Assembly (NCBI GenBank): GCA_005884155.1
Contig: VAXD01000127.1
Coordinates: 1,882-9,653, forward strand
DNA length: 7,772 nt
Origin: Actinomycetota bacterium
GTDB lineage: Bacteria > Actinomycetota > Thermoleophilia > Gaiellales > Gaiellaceae
Direction: 5' to 3'
Part shown: positions 1-6,605 of the stretch, one piece after another
How positions within the stretch are numbered: the first letter of the stretch is position 1
Layout of the letters: each line of letters opens with the position of its first letter
Notes under the pieces: model-generated
Database searches by the model: none
The model's input: only the letters and a program-made list of their open reading frames with translations
Told to the model about the DNA's origin: nothing
Made by a program: the position numbers and the translations under genes

Positions 1-445
1 CGGCCGCGCCCGAGCCGCCGAGCGCGCCCCAGATGCCCAGCGCCTTGTTGCGCTCGGCGCCTTCGTGGAAGGTCGTCGTCACGATCGAGAGCGCTGCGGG
101 CGAGATGATCGCGGCGCCGATGCCCTGGACGGCTCTCGCGGCGATCAGCACCCCGATATTGCCCGCGAGACCGCAGACGAGCGAGGCGAGCGTGAAGAGC
201 GTGAGGCCGACCAGGAAGATCCGCTTGCGCCCGAGCAGGTCGGCCATGCGCCCGCCGAGCAGGAGAAAGCCGCCGAAGGTGATCGCATAGGCGATCAGCA
301 CCCACTGAACGGTCGTCTCGCTCACGTTCAGGTCCTTCTCGATCGAGGGCAGCGCGACGTTGACGATCGCGACGTCGAGAATGGTCATGAAGAACGCTGC
401 GCCCACGATTCCGAGCGTCAGCCAGCGGCGGTCTCCAGTGGTCAT
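1..445 (-). CDS. MFS drug/solute exporter, DHA2 (EmrB/QacA) type, N-terminal part (partial)
   Basis: This is the first 148 codons of a major facilitator superfamily transporter; the C-terminal part lies beyond the left edge. It should be a proton-driven exporter in the cytoplasmic membrane, but its substrate cannot be read from the sequence. Reading from ATG 445, residues 12-40 carry a first transmembrane helix with the motif LDVAIVNVALP, the DHA2-type motif D1. The loop after helix 2 carries GGRMADLLGRKR, the MFS motif A. ARAVQGIGAAIISPAAL matches motif B and the following helix. These are typical of 14-helix DHA2 proteins. The start is well supported: GGAGG (complement of 452-456) sits 6 nt before the ATG. 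The gene is divergent from the secreted glycosidase-like gene. DHA2 exporters often lie near a TetR or MarR regulator, but none is visible here. The family call is firm; the substrate is unknown. Confidence 0.9.
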   Translation of the reverse strand, partial: MTTGDRRWLTLGIVGAAFFMTILDVAIVNVALPSIEKDLNVSETTVQWVLIAYAITFGGFLLLGGRMADLLGRKRIFLVGLTLFTLASLVCGLAGNIGVLIAARAVQGIGAAIISPAALSIVTTTFHEGAERNKALGIWGALGGSGAA

Positions 446-449
446 GCGA

Positions 450-457
450 CTCCTCCC
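450..457 (-). promoter_or_regulatory. Shine-Dalgarno of the MFS exporter
   Basis: The complement reads GGGAGGAG, with the GGAGG core 6 nt from the ATG at 445. It is one of the few strong ribosome binding sites in the window and fixes the exporter start. Confidence 0.75.
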
Positions 458-505
458 AGGTCGATTGCAGGTGAGAACGCGATCCGGGGAGAACCTATTT
501 CAGTT

Positions 506-521
506 GTGGCGGAACCGCTAC
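506..521. promoter_or_regulatory. Imperfect inverted repeat in divergent intergenic region (candidate operator)
   Basis: GTGGCGG-AA-CCGCTAC is a 16-bp dyad with 6 of 7 pairs matching. It lies in the 94-bp gap between the divergent MFS exporter and the secreted protein gene. Its position suits an operator for either gene. No cognate regulator is in the window, and short dyads of this kind are frequent in GC-rich DNA, so function is only inferred. Confidence 0.25.
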
Positions 522-539
522 CGATGTGACACTTCAGGC

Positions 540-2834
540 GTGTCGGTCGGAACTCAGCGAATAGGGCTTGCCGTTCTCGTAGCGGCGCTCGCCTGCGCGG
601 TCGTCGCTGTCGGCGGCCAGGCGCGCCGCGAGGCGCGATCCTCGTGCCCGTCGCCCCAGCTCGACCCGGCCTACGTCGCGTCGGTCAACGCCGCGCTCGC
701 CTCGCGGCAGGACATTTGGGGAGACCAGCTCCTGCGCACGCCGGGTGGGCCGACGTACGCTGCCGCGCGGCGCTACCTGCACCCGCTGATGCTCGTCGGG
801 CCGCCGGCCGGAAAGAACCCGCACCGGCTGACGGACTCGGGCGTCTACTACCTCGCGTTCGGCCGGCCCGAGGGCGACGGCGGCGCCGATCACGTCGACC
901 TGCACGTCGCGGACGGGAGCCAGATCGTCTCGCGCTTCGTCCGCGGGCCCAGCCTGACGGTCGGCGTCGGCGCAGCCGGCGAACGGTATGGGTCGTGCCT
1001 CACGCGGCTGTATCCGGCGGAGCTGGCCGGTGGCTACCTCCCGATCCAGCGGACGAGCTACGTCGGCGCGAACGGCGTGGAGTACCGCCAGGAGTCGTTC
1101 GCGACGCGGATCCCGCAGACGGGCTCGCTCGTCAGCTTCGTGCGGGTCACGGCCGGGCGCGGCGGCCGCGTTCGGTTCGATGCGTCGGTCAGAGGGCTGC
1201 GGCGTGTGGGCAACCAGCTTCGGCTCGGCCGGCGGGCGGTGCTCGTCTTCGGTCCGGGTGCGAGGGTGCACGGAAGCACCGTTTCGTACCGCGGCGGGCG
1301 TACGGCCTACGCCGCCTGGATCTCCAAGCCGTCGCGGACGAAGCCGTTCAGGCTCGATACCGCCTACGTGCACGCGAGGCACTCCGTGGCCGTGTATTGG
1401 GCCCGGCGGCTCGCGGCCGGCGCGACGATCACGGTCCCGGACCGCGTCGTCATGCACGCCGAGCGGAACCTGCTGATCCAGAACCTCTCGCACGCGTGGC
1501 GCTACAGCCTGGCCAACCCGTACGCACGCTTCTCCTGGGAGCTGCTCGACGTTGCGGAGGTGATGGGCGAATACGGCTTCATCGGCGCCGAACGGGCGAT
1601 CGTCGAGAAGTCGTTCGCGCGCGGCAGCGTCTTTCCGAACCGCTCGGACGGCGAGCGGATGACGGCGACGGCCGACTACTTCCGGCGCAGCGGCGACGCG
1701 CGTTTCGTCCGGGAAGAGACGCCGGCGCTCCAGGCGGCGCTCTCGGGCTTCGAGTTCCAGCTTGCGACGAGCCCGAACGGCCTCCTGCTTCCGGAGCGCT
1801 ACGGCGTGGACGTCTCGCGGGCGATCTATGGGCTCCACGACCAGGCGCTAGCGCTTCAGGGGCTGCGCTCGATGGCCGAAGTCTGGGCGCAGATCGGCGA
1901 GCCGGGGCTTGCGGCCCGGGCCACGAGCGCCGCGAACCGGCTCGAGGTGGGACTGTGGGCCGCGGTCCGCGCCTCTCAATACTCCCTTTCGGATGGCTCC
2001 CTCTTCGTCCCGATCTCCCTGTACGACCCGGGCGAGCGTCCGTTCGGCGCAGTGACCGATTCGCTCGAGGGCAGCTACTGGAACCTTGTGATGCCCTACG
2101 CGCTCGCGTCGGGGCTGTTCCAGCCGGGCAGCACCCAGGCGACGGGTCTGCTGCGGTACATTCGGACCCACGGCTCACGGCTGCTTGGTCTCGTTCGCTT
2201 CCGCGCCTACACGAACAGCGGCAAGCCCGGCTACCGCGCGCCCGGCGTCGACGACGTCTACGGGACGAACCTCGCCCGCTTCCTCGCCGACAACGAACAG
2301 CCCGACCAGCTGATCCTCAGCCTCTACGGGAAGCTCGGGGCCGACATGACGCCGCGAACGTTCGTCTCCGGCGAGGGCTCGACCGTGGGCCCCGTCGAGG
2401 GCGAGTACTACCGTTCGATGTTCCGGCCGCCCAACAGCGTCAATAACTCGTTCTTCCTCGAGACGCTGCGGCTGCTGCTCGTGCACGAGACACGCGACGC
2501 CCACGGGACGCCGAACGGGCTCGAGCTGGCGTACTCGACGCCGCGCCGGTGGCTTCTGTCCGACCGAAAGATCGCCGTCACGCGTGCGCGAACGAGCTTC
2601 GGGACGCTCTCGTACACGCTCCGGGCAGGCCGCGGCTCGGTTCGCGTCAGGTTGGACGTCCCGCCGCGGCTGGGCTCGGCAGGGCTGAGGCTGCGCCTGC
2701 GCCTGCCGAACGGCGAGCGGATCACGCGCGTCACGGTCGGCGGCCGGTCGTTCGAGCGCTTCGATGCTTCCACGGAGACGATCGACCTGACCGGCCTCCA
2801 CGGCCGCCTCGCGCTCGTCGCGCGGACGGGCTAG
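540..2834 (+). CDS. Secreted six-hairpin glycosidase-like protein, family unassigned
   Basis: About 764 aa from GTG 540. The reading frame is open upstream, but there it runs antisense to the MFS gene, so the GTG just before the hydrophobic segment is preferred; no good Shine-Dalgarno supports it. Residues 8-27 (IGLAVLVAALACAVVAVGG) look like a signal peptide or membrane anchor, so the protein is probably exported. Residues about 45-300 are rich in beta-strands, like the N-terminal sandwich of (alpha/alpha)6 glycosidases. Residues about 300-660 are helical with repeated aromatic and acidic patches: a segment near 327-346 (SWELLDVAEVMGEYG), FPNRSDGERM near 364, and DSLEGSYWNLVMPYALASG near 507-525. 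Residues about 675-762 form another beta-rich domain (GSVRVRLDVP, LRLRLPNGERITRVTVGG), as in GH65/78/95-type enzymes. The architecture suggests carbohydrate hydrolysis outside the cytoplasm. I cannot assign a CAZy family, catalytic residues or substrate. It is divergent from the exporter and convergent with purH. Confidence 0.7.
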   Translation: MSVGTQRIGLAVLVAALACAVVAVGGQARREARSSCPSPQLDPAYVASVNAALASRQDIWGDQLLRTPGGPTYAAARRYLHPLMLVGPPAGKNPHRLTDSGVYYLAFGRPEGDGGADHVDLHVADGSQIVSRFVRGPSLTVGVGAAGERYGSCLTRLYPAELAGGYLPIQRTSYVGANGVEYRQESFATRIPQTGSLVSFVRVTAGRGGRVRFDASVRGLRRVGNQLRLGRRAVLVFGPGARVHGSTVSYRGGRTAYAAWISKPSRTKPFRLDTAYVHARHSVAVYWARRLAAGATITVPDRVVMHAERNLLIQNLSHAWRYSLANPYARFSWELLDVAEVMGEYGFIGAERAIVEKSFARGSVFPNRSDGERMTATADYFRRSGDARFVREETPALQAALSGFEFQLATSPNGLLLPERYGVDVSRAIYGLHDQALALQGLRSMAEVWAQIGEPGLAARATSAANRLEVGLWAAVRASQYSLSDGSLFVPISLYDPGERPFGAVTDSLEGSYWNLVMPYALASGLFQPGSTQATGLLRYIRTHGSRLLGLVRFRAYTNSGKPGYRAPGVDDVYGTNLARFLADNEQPDQLILSLYGKLGADMTPRTFVSGEGSTVGPVEGEYYRSMFRPPNSVNNSFFLETLRLLLVHETRDAHGTPNGLELAYSTPRRWLLSDRKIAVTRARTSFGTLSYTLRAGRGSVRVRLDVPPRLGSAGLRLRLRLPNGERITRVTVGGRSFERFDASTETIDLTGLHGRLALVARTG

Positions 2835-2855
2835 CGCACACGCGTCGCGTTCTCG

Positions 2856-2889
2856 TCACGGTGCCAGGCACCGAAACAAAAGTGTCACG
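2856..2889. repeat. REP-like palindromic element, copy 1
   Basis: The core CGGTGCCAGGCACCG (2859-2873) is a perfect 7-bp inverted repeat around a central A. It is followed 8 nt later by GTGTCAC (2882-2888). The same layout, core then spacer then GTGTCA, recurs in copy 2 with the core centres 79 bp apart, which argues for a shared origin. It lies just after the stop of the secreted protein gene. It could fold in RNA and help end transcription from either side, but no T-run follows it in the plus direction. Confidence 0.7.
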
Positions 2890-2893
2890 CCGT

Positions 2894-2907
2894 CGCCTGG
2901 AAAGGCG
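2894..2907. other. Short hairpin between the two palindromes
   Basis: CGCCT-GGAA-AGGCG forms a 5-bp stem with a 4-nt loop in the convergent intergenic region. In the minus direction a T-rich stretch (complement of 2874-2881, TTTTGTTT) begins about 12 nt further on. The layout loosely resembles a terminator for purH, but the distance is not canonical. Confidence 0.3.
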
Positions 2908-2933
2908 GCCGTTGCAGGCGTTTTCGCGGTTCC

Positions 2934-2968
2934 GACACGGTGCCAGGCACCGTCACGGAACTGTGTCA
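2934..2968. repeat. REP-like palindromic element, copy 2, overlapping the purH stop
   Basis: ACGGTGCCAGGCACCGT (2937-2953) is a perfect 8-bp inverted repeat around a central A. It is framed by an outer pair, GACAC (2934-2938) and GTGTC (2963-2967). The end of the element supplies the purH stop codon (TGA, complement of 2966-2968). It shares core and layout with copy 1 and is the first structured element a purH transcript meets after its stop. Confidence 0.7.
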
Positions 2969-4504
2969 ATGGCGGAAGTGGCGGCGATGGGTGAAGACCA
3001 TCGTCGCGCCCGCGCGCTCCGCGGCCTCGATCACCTCAGAGTCGCGCTTCGAGCCGCCGGGTTGGATGATCCCGGTGGCGCCCGCGCCCAGCGCCAACTG
3101 AGGACCGTCCGCGAACGGGAAGAACGCGTCCGAGGCGAGCACCGCGCCGGCCGTCGAGTGACCGTGCTCGCGCGCCTTCTCGACCGCGATCCGGACGGCG
3201 TCGACGCGGCTCATCTGCCCCGCGCCGATCCCGATCGTCTGCAGGTCGCGCGCGAGCACGATCGCGTTCGAGGTGACGTGCTTGCACACGCGCCACGCGA
3301 ACAGGAGGTCGCCCCAGGCGAGCTCGTCTGGCTCCCCGCAGACGACCTCCATGCCCTCGCGGTCGTCGATGTCCCAGTCGCGCTCCTGGACGAGCAGCCC
3401 GCCGAGCACGCGCCGGTAGTCCCGCTCGCCGGGGTTCGAGAGCCGCCGCTCGCGGTCCTCGAGGATCCTGATGCCCGGCTTCTCGCGCAGCCGCTTCAAC
3501 GCAGCGTCGTCGTAGCCGGGAGCGAACAGGACGTTCACGAACTGCTCGGCCAGCCGCTCGCCGAGCGCCTCGCTGACCTGCCGGTTGAGCACGACGACGC
3601 CTCCGTAGGCCGAGACAGGGTCAGATGAGAGGGCGCGCTCGTACGCCTGCTCAATCGAGCCCGCGACGGCGACGCCACAAGGATTCGCGTGCTTGACGAT
3701 CACGCAAGCAGGCAGCTCGAACTCTCGCGCTACTAGCCGCGCGGAAGAAAGGTCGTAGAGGTTGTTGAAGGAGATCTCGGGGCCGTGGAGCTGCTCGACC
3801 ATCGAGAGCAGGTGCCGCCGTGCGCCGATCTCGGAGTAGTAGGCCGAGCGCTGATGCGGGTTCTCGCCGTAGGCGAGCTCGCGGTCCTTCGCGAACACCG
3901 GCTGGAACGCCTCGGGGAACGGCTCGGCCGCGGTGAACCAGCCGGCGATTGCAGCCTCGTACGCGGCCGTCACCTCGAAGGCCTCGGCCGCCAGCCGCCG
4001 CCGCGTGTCGATCGAGAGCTCGCCCTTGGCCTGCAGCTCAGTGAGCACCTCCTCGTAGCGCTCCGGTCGCGCGACCGGCGCAACGTGCGCGAAGTTCTTC
4101 GCCGCCGCGCGCAACATCGCAGGGCCGCCGATGTCGATCATCTCGACCGCGTCCTCCTCCCGGACGCCGCGCTTCGCGATCACCTCCTGGAACGGGTAGA
4201 GGTTCACGCAGACGAGGTCGAACGGCTCGATCTCGTGCTCGTCGAGCGAGGCCTGGTCGTCCTCGCGGTCGCGCCGCGCGAGGATCGCCGCGTGGATCCG
4301 CGGATGCAGCGTCTTCACGCGCCCGCCGAGCAGCTCCGGCACCTCGGTCACGTCCTCCACCGGGGTCACCGCGATCCTGAGCTTCTGCAGGAACGATGCC
4401 GTGCCGCCGCTCGCCACGATCTCGACGCCGAGCTTCTCGAGCCCGCGCGCGAGGTCGTCCAGGCCCTCTTTGTCATAGACCGAGAGGAGCGCTCGCTTGA
4501 TCAC
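2966..4504 (-). CDS. purH: Bifunctional AICAR formyltransferase / IMP cyclohydrolase PurH
   Basis: This cytoplasmic enzyme does the last two steps of IMP synthesis: formyl transfer from 10-formyl-THF to AICAR, then ring closure to IMP. It has 512 aa from GTG 4504, the usual length. Residues 1-145 are the MGS-like cyclohydrolase domain (ALLSVYDKEGL, ASGGTASF, GGRVKTLHPRIHAAIL at 60-74). The rest is the transformylase domain: AYGENPHQR at 211-219, FNNLYDLSSA at 246-255, the catalytic Lys-His pair in VKHANPCG (K271, H272), WRVCKHVTSNAIV, GIGAGQMSRVDA, SDAFFPFADG at 458-467, GIIQPGGS, and the classic end VFTHRRHFRH. The GTG shares the GTGA overlap with the purN stop (4501-4504), so translation is probably coupled. 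A longer open frame continues upstream to 5167 but runs antisense-like through purN in another frame; its composition is arginine-rich and shows no homology. No defect was seen. Confidence 0.98.
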   Translation of the reverse strand: MIKRALLSVYDKEGLDDLARGLEKLGVEIVASGGTASFLQKLRIAVTPVEDVTEVPELLGGRVKTLHPRIHAAILARRDREDDQASLDEHEIEPFDLVCVNLYPFQEVIAKRGVREEDAVEMIDIGGPAMLRAAAKNFAHVAPVARPERYEEVLTELQAKGELSIDTRRRLAAEAFEVTAAYEAAIAGWFTAAEPFPEAFQPVFAKDRELAYGENPHQRSAYYSEIGARRHLLSMVEQLHGPEISFNNLYDLSSARLVAREFELPACVIVKHANPCGVAVAGSIEQAYERALSSDPVSAYGGVVVLNRQVSEALGERLAEQFVNVLFAPGYDDAALKRLREKPGIRILEDRERRLSNPGERDYRRVLGGLLVQERDWDIDDREGMEVVCGEPDELAWGDLLFAWRVCKHVTSNAIVLARDLQTIGIGAGQMSRVDAVRIAVEKAREHGHSTAGAVLASDAFFPFADGPQLALGAGATGIIQPGGSKRDSEVIEAAERAGATMVFTHRRHFRH

Positions 4505-5043
4505 GAGCCGACCAGCTCGCGCACGACCTTCGGCAAGAGACGGTGCTCGGCCGCCTGCACGCGCTCGCGCAAGCTGTGCTCGTCGTCGTCGGGCATGACG
4601 GGTACCCGCTCGGCCGCGATCACCGGGCCGGTGTCGATTCCGCCGTCGACATAGTGGACGGTGGCCGCGGTCTCCGGGACCCCGGCCGCGAGCACGTCGT
4701 GGATCGGGTGCGGGCCGGGGAAGTCCGGGAGCGGGGCGGAGTGGGTGTTGATCACGCGGCCCGGGAAGCGCTCGAGGAAGCAGCGGCGCAGCAGGTGCAT
4801 GTAGCCGGCGCAGACGACCAGATCGACGCTGTGCGAGGCAAGCCAGTCGGCCATAGCCGCGTCGCGGGCCTCGCGGTCCGGGTGGTCGTCCAGCTCGAAC
4901 GCGGCGGTCGCGATCCTCGCCTGCTCGGCCCGCTCGAGCGCGCGCACGCCGGCCTTGTTGCTCGCCACAGCGACGATCGGCAGGCTCGCGTCGATCAGCG
5001 CCTGCAGGTTCGTCCCCTCGCCGCTGACCAGGACGCCGATCAC
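4501..5043 (-). CDS. purN: Phosphoribosylglycinamide formyltransferase PurN
   Basis: This enzyme transfers the formyl group of 10-formyl-THF to GAR, step 3 of purine synthesis, in the cytoplasm. It has 180 aa from GTG 5043, a little shorter than E. coli PurN (212) because it lacks the C-terminal tail. The N-terminus VIGVLVSGEGTNLQALID matches the phosphate-binding segment. VASNKAGVRALERA and VVCAGYM follow. The catalytic triad known from E. coli (N106, H108, D144) appears as N99 and H101 in INTH and D137 in GIDTGP. The residues after H101 read SAPLPDFPG instead of the usual PSLLPxFPG, a local variant. The start overlaps the purM stop by GTGA (5040-5043), with GGAAGG (complement of 5049-5054) 5 nt upstream of the GTG. 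Its own stop overlaps purH in the same way. Upstream in-frame ATGs up to 5187 would fall inside purM and give an arginine-rich leader, so they are rejected. Confidence 0.97.
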   Translation of the reverse strand: MIGVLVSGEGTNLQALIDASLPIVAVASNKAGVRALERAEQARIATAAFELDDHPDREARDAAMADWLASHSVDLVVCAGYMHLLRRCFLERFPGRVINTHSAPLPDFPGPHPIHDVLAAGVPETAATVHYVDGGIDTGPVIAAERVPVMPDDDEHSLRERVQAAEHRLLPKVVRELVGS

Positions 5044-5912
5044 ACGAGCCTTCCGATTGGCCGTGCGCCGGCCGGCGCTTCCGGCGCGACGGCGCATATG
5101 CCGATCCCGCAGTTGAAGACGCGCCGCAGCTCGTCCTCCTCGACGCCCTGCTCGGCGAGCCAGGCATACACCGGCGGCCGCTCCCACGATTCCCAGTCGA
5201 GCTCGACGCCGACGCCCTCGGGGAGGACGCGTGTCAGGTTCCCGAGGATCCCGCCGCCGGTCACGTGGGCCAGCGCCTTCACGTCGGCGTTCGCACGCAG
5301 CTCTCGCACGTCCTCGACGTAGAGCCGGTGCGGCGTGAGCAACAGGTCGGCGTCGAAGTCGCCGTCGCCAACGAGCTGCCGCACGAGCGAGAACCCGTTC
5401 GTGTGCAGGCCCGACGACGGCAGGCCGAGCACGACGTCGCCCGGCTCGCAGCGGGAGCCGTCGATCAGGCGGTCGCGATCGACGATCCCGACGCAGGTGC
5501 CCGCGAAGTCGAGCTCCTCCTCGCGGTAGACGCCCGGCAGCTCTGCGGTCTCGCCGCCGATCAGCGCGCAGCCGGCCTCGCGGCAGACCTCGGCAGCGCC
5601 CTCGACGAGCTCGGCAACCTGCTCGAGGTCGAGCAGCGGCTCCGCGCCGGTCGTGATGACGTCGTCGATGCAGTGCGCCGCGAGGTCGCGACCCGCGTCG
5701 TGCAGCCGCCCAGCCCGCCGCGAGAGCACGAGCTTCGAGCCGACCCCGTCGGTCGAGGCCACCAGGACCCGTCCCTCCTCGAGCGGATAGAGCCCGGCGA
5801 AACCGCCGAACCCCCCGGCGCCGGTCGACTCGATCGCCGCCCGCAGCCGCTCGACAACCTCCTCGGCAGCCGCGAGCGACACTCCGGCCTCCTCGTAGGT
5901 CCTGCCCCTCAC
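5040..5912 (-). CDS. purM: Phosphoribosylformylglycinamidine cyclo-ligase (AIR synthetase) PurM, compact form
   Basis: This enzyme closes the FGAM ring to AIR using ATP, step 5 of purine synthesis. It has 290 aa from GTG 5912; E. coli PurM has 345. Visible motifs are the glycine-rich GAGGFGGFAGLY (31-42), STDGVGSKL (53-61), CIDDVITTGAEPL (81-93), GCALIGGETAELPGVY (114-129), PSSGLHTNGFSLVR (165-178), HVTGGGILGNLTRVLP (216-231) and VFNCGIGI (265-272). All are normal PurM landmarks in order. Three parts are short: the segment that normally reads FxxDYxAxGK after GAEPL is absent, the loop before LLTPHRLY is reduced, and the C-terminus after NCGIGI is about 20 residues shorter than usual. The frame is intact. 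There is no Shine-Dalgarno at the GTG. A TAGACT sequence (complement of 5920-5925) lies 7 nt before it, but it overlaps the stop of the upstream VOC gene, so read-through from that gene is also likely. Confidence 0.95.
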   Translation of the reverse strand: MRGRTYEEAGVSLAAAEEVVERLRAAIESTGAGGFGGFAGLYPLEEGRVLVASTDGVGSKLVLSRRAGRLHDAGRDLAAHCIDDVITTGAEPLLDLEQVAELVEGAAEVCREAGCALIGGETAELPGVYREEELDFAGTCVGIVDRDRLIDGSRCEPGDVVLGLPSSGLHTNGFSLVRQLVGDGDFDADLLLTPHRLYVEDVRELRANADVKALAHVTGGGILGNLTRVLPEGVGVELDWESWERPPVYAWLAEQGVEEDELRRVFNCGIGICAVAPEAPAGARPIGRLV

Positions 5913-5922
5913 GCGGGCGAGT

Positions 5923-6576
5923 CTAAGTGTCGGACCCGTCGAACACTTCTCCGTACAGCTCCGGCCGGCCGCGGGGGCCGCCCGGGAGGAAGCGCACCGT
6001 CGTCTCGCCGAGCGCGACCTCGCCGTCGTAGTGGTTCGCGTCGAGCAGGCGGACGAGCGCGTCGGCCTTCGCGTCCGGATCGTCTGCCTTCAACTGAAGC
6101 TCCGCCAACCGCAGCTCGTCCGCGTTCGCGAGGACATCGTCGATCCAGTCGCGCTGCGGGTGCACCTCGACGCGATAGCCGGCGTCGGTCGCGACGAAAG
6201 TCCGCCGCCCCGGGTACTCCTGCACGCGGAAGCGCAACTCGGTCGCGCGTTCGAGCACTTCCTGGAACTCGTCGTCGTCGAGCGCCACGCCCACGTGGTC
6301 GACTCGCGGCAGCGGCCACTGGCCGGGTTGGACCACGACGTTGACGGCACCGCGCTCGAGCTCGCTCAGCCGGTGCCGAAAGCCGGCCCGCTCGAGCTCG
6401 TCCCAGCCCACGCCCGACTCGTAGTGCACCTGCTCCTCGCCGATCCGCCCGTACCGCGCGACCAACCGGAAGCCCAGCCGCCCGAGGTAGCGGGCCTCGA
6501 CCTCGCGGACGTTGCTCGTCACCAGGTGGTAGTGGAACAAGACCAACCTAGCGCCCGATTGTGCAGGAAGCGTCAA
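5923..6576 (-). CDS. VOC (glyoxalase-like) family protein upstream of purM
   Basis: Up to 217 aa from TTG 6576. The fold begins at F14 (FHYHLVTSNVREVEARYLGRLGF), so the in-frame TTG codons at residues 11 and 13 (13 is 6538-6540) are equally possible starts; none has a clear Shine-Dalgarno. The first half-module spans about 14-85. The second, RVDHVGVALDDDEFQEVL to TDAGYRVEVHP, spans 91-140. Possible metal ligands are H15 or H17, H94 and E137, as in vicinal-oxygen-chelate enzymes. A third beta-alpha-beta stretch, LRLAELQLKADDPDAKADAL to TTVRFLPGG and ELYGEVF (155-212), resembles another half-module. Members of this superfamily include dioxygenases, isomerases and resistance proteins; the sequence does not show which this is. 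It ends 10 nt before purM on the same strand, so it is probably in the pur operon, though a role in purine synthesis is not implied. Confidence 0.8.
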   Translation of the reverse strand: MTLPAQSGARLVLFHYHLVTSNVREVEARYLGRLGFRLVARYGRIGEEQVHYESGVGWDELERAGFRHRLSELERGAVNVVVQPGQWPLPRVDHVGVALDDDEFQEVLERATELRFRVQEYPGRRTFVATDAGYRVEVHPQRDWIDDVLANADELRLAELQLKADDPDAKADALVRLLDANHYDGEVALGETTVRFLPGGPRGRPELYGEVFDGSDT

Positions 6577-6605
6577 GGAAACGCGGAACTTGCGACGACC
6601 GGTAC

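Noticed and set aside
360..539. Upstream in-frame extension of the secreted protein to ATG 360
   Set aside because: It would run antisense through the MFS start and place about 60 residues before the signal-like segment.
446..539. Sigma-70 type promoters for the divergent genes
   Set aside because: TAGGTT (complement of 492-497) could be a -10 for the exporter, but no matching -35 was found at normal spacing.
534..1838. 434-aa open frame on the minus strand opposite the secreted protein
   Set aside because: Composition is dominated by Arg, Pro and Ala with no domain signature, and the opposite strand carries a coherent secreted protein. It is a GC-driven shadow.
644..2446. 600-aa plus-strand open frame overlapping the secreted protein
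   Set aside because: It is very rich in Arg, Ala and Pro and lacks the hydrophobic and aromatic pattern of a folded protein; the other frame has signal peptide and domains.
2835..2965. CRISPR array suggested by the two repeats
   Set aside because: There are only two copies, each palindromic with its own GTGTCA box, with no regular spacers and no cas genes nearby.
2549..3628. 359-aa plus-strand open frame crossing the convergent gap
   Set aside because: It spans the end of one gene, the palindromic gap and antisense purH; its composition is that of a shadow frame.
4505..5167. N-terminal extension of the purH frame
   Set aside because: It lies in another frame within purN and purM, is Arg/Gly-rich, and precedes the normal PurH start VIKRALLSVYDKEG.
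5265..6344. 359-aa plus-strand open frame opposite purM and the VOC gene
   Set aside because: It is antisense to well-identified genes and has no recognisable motif.
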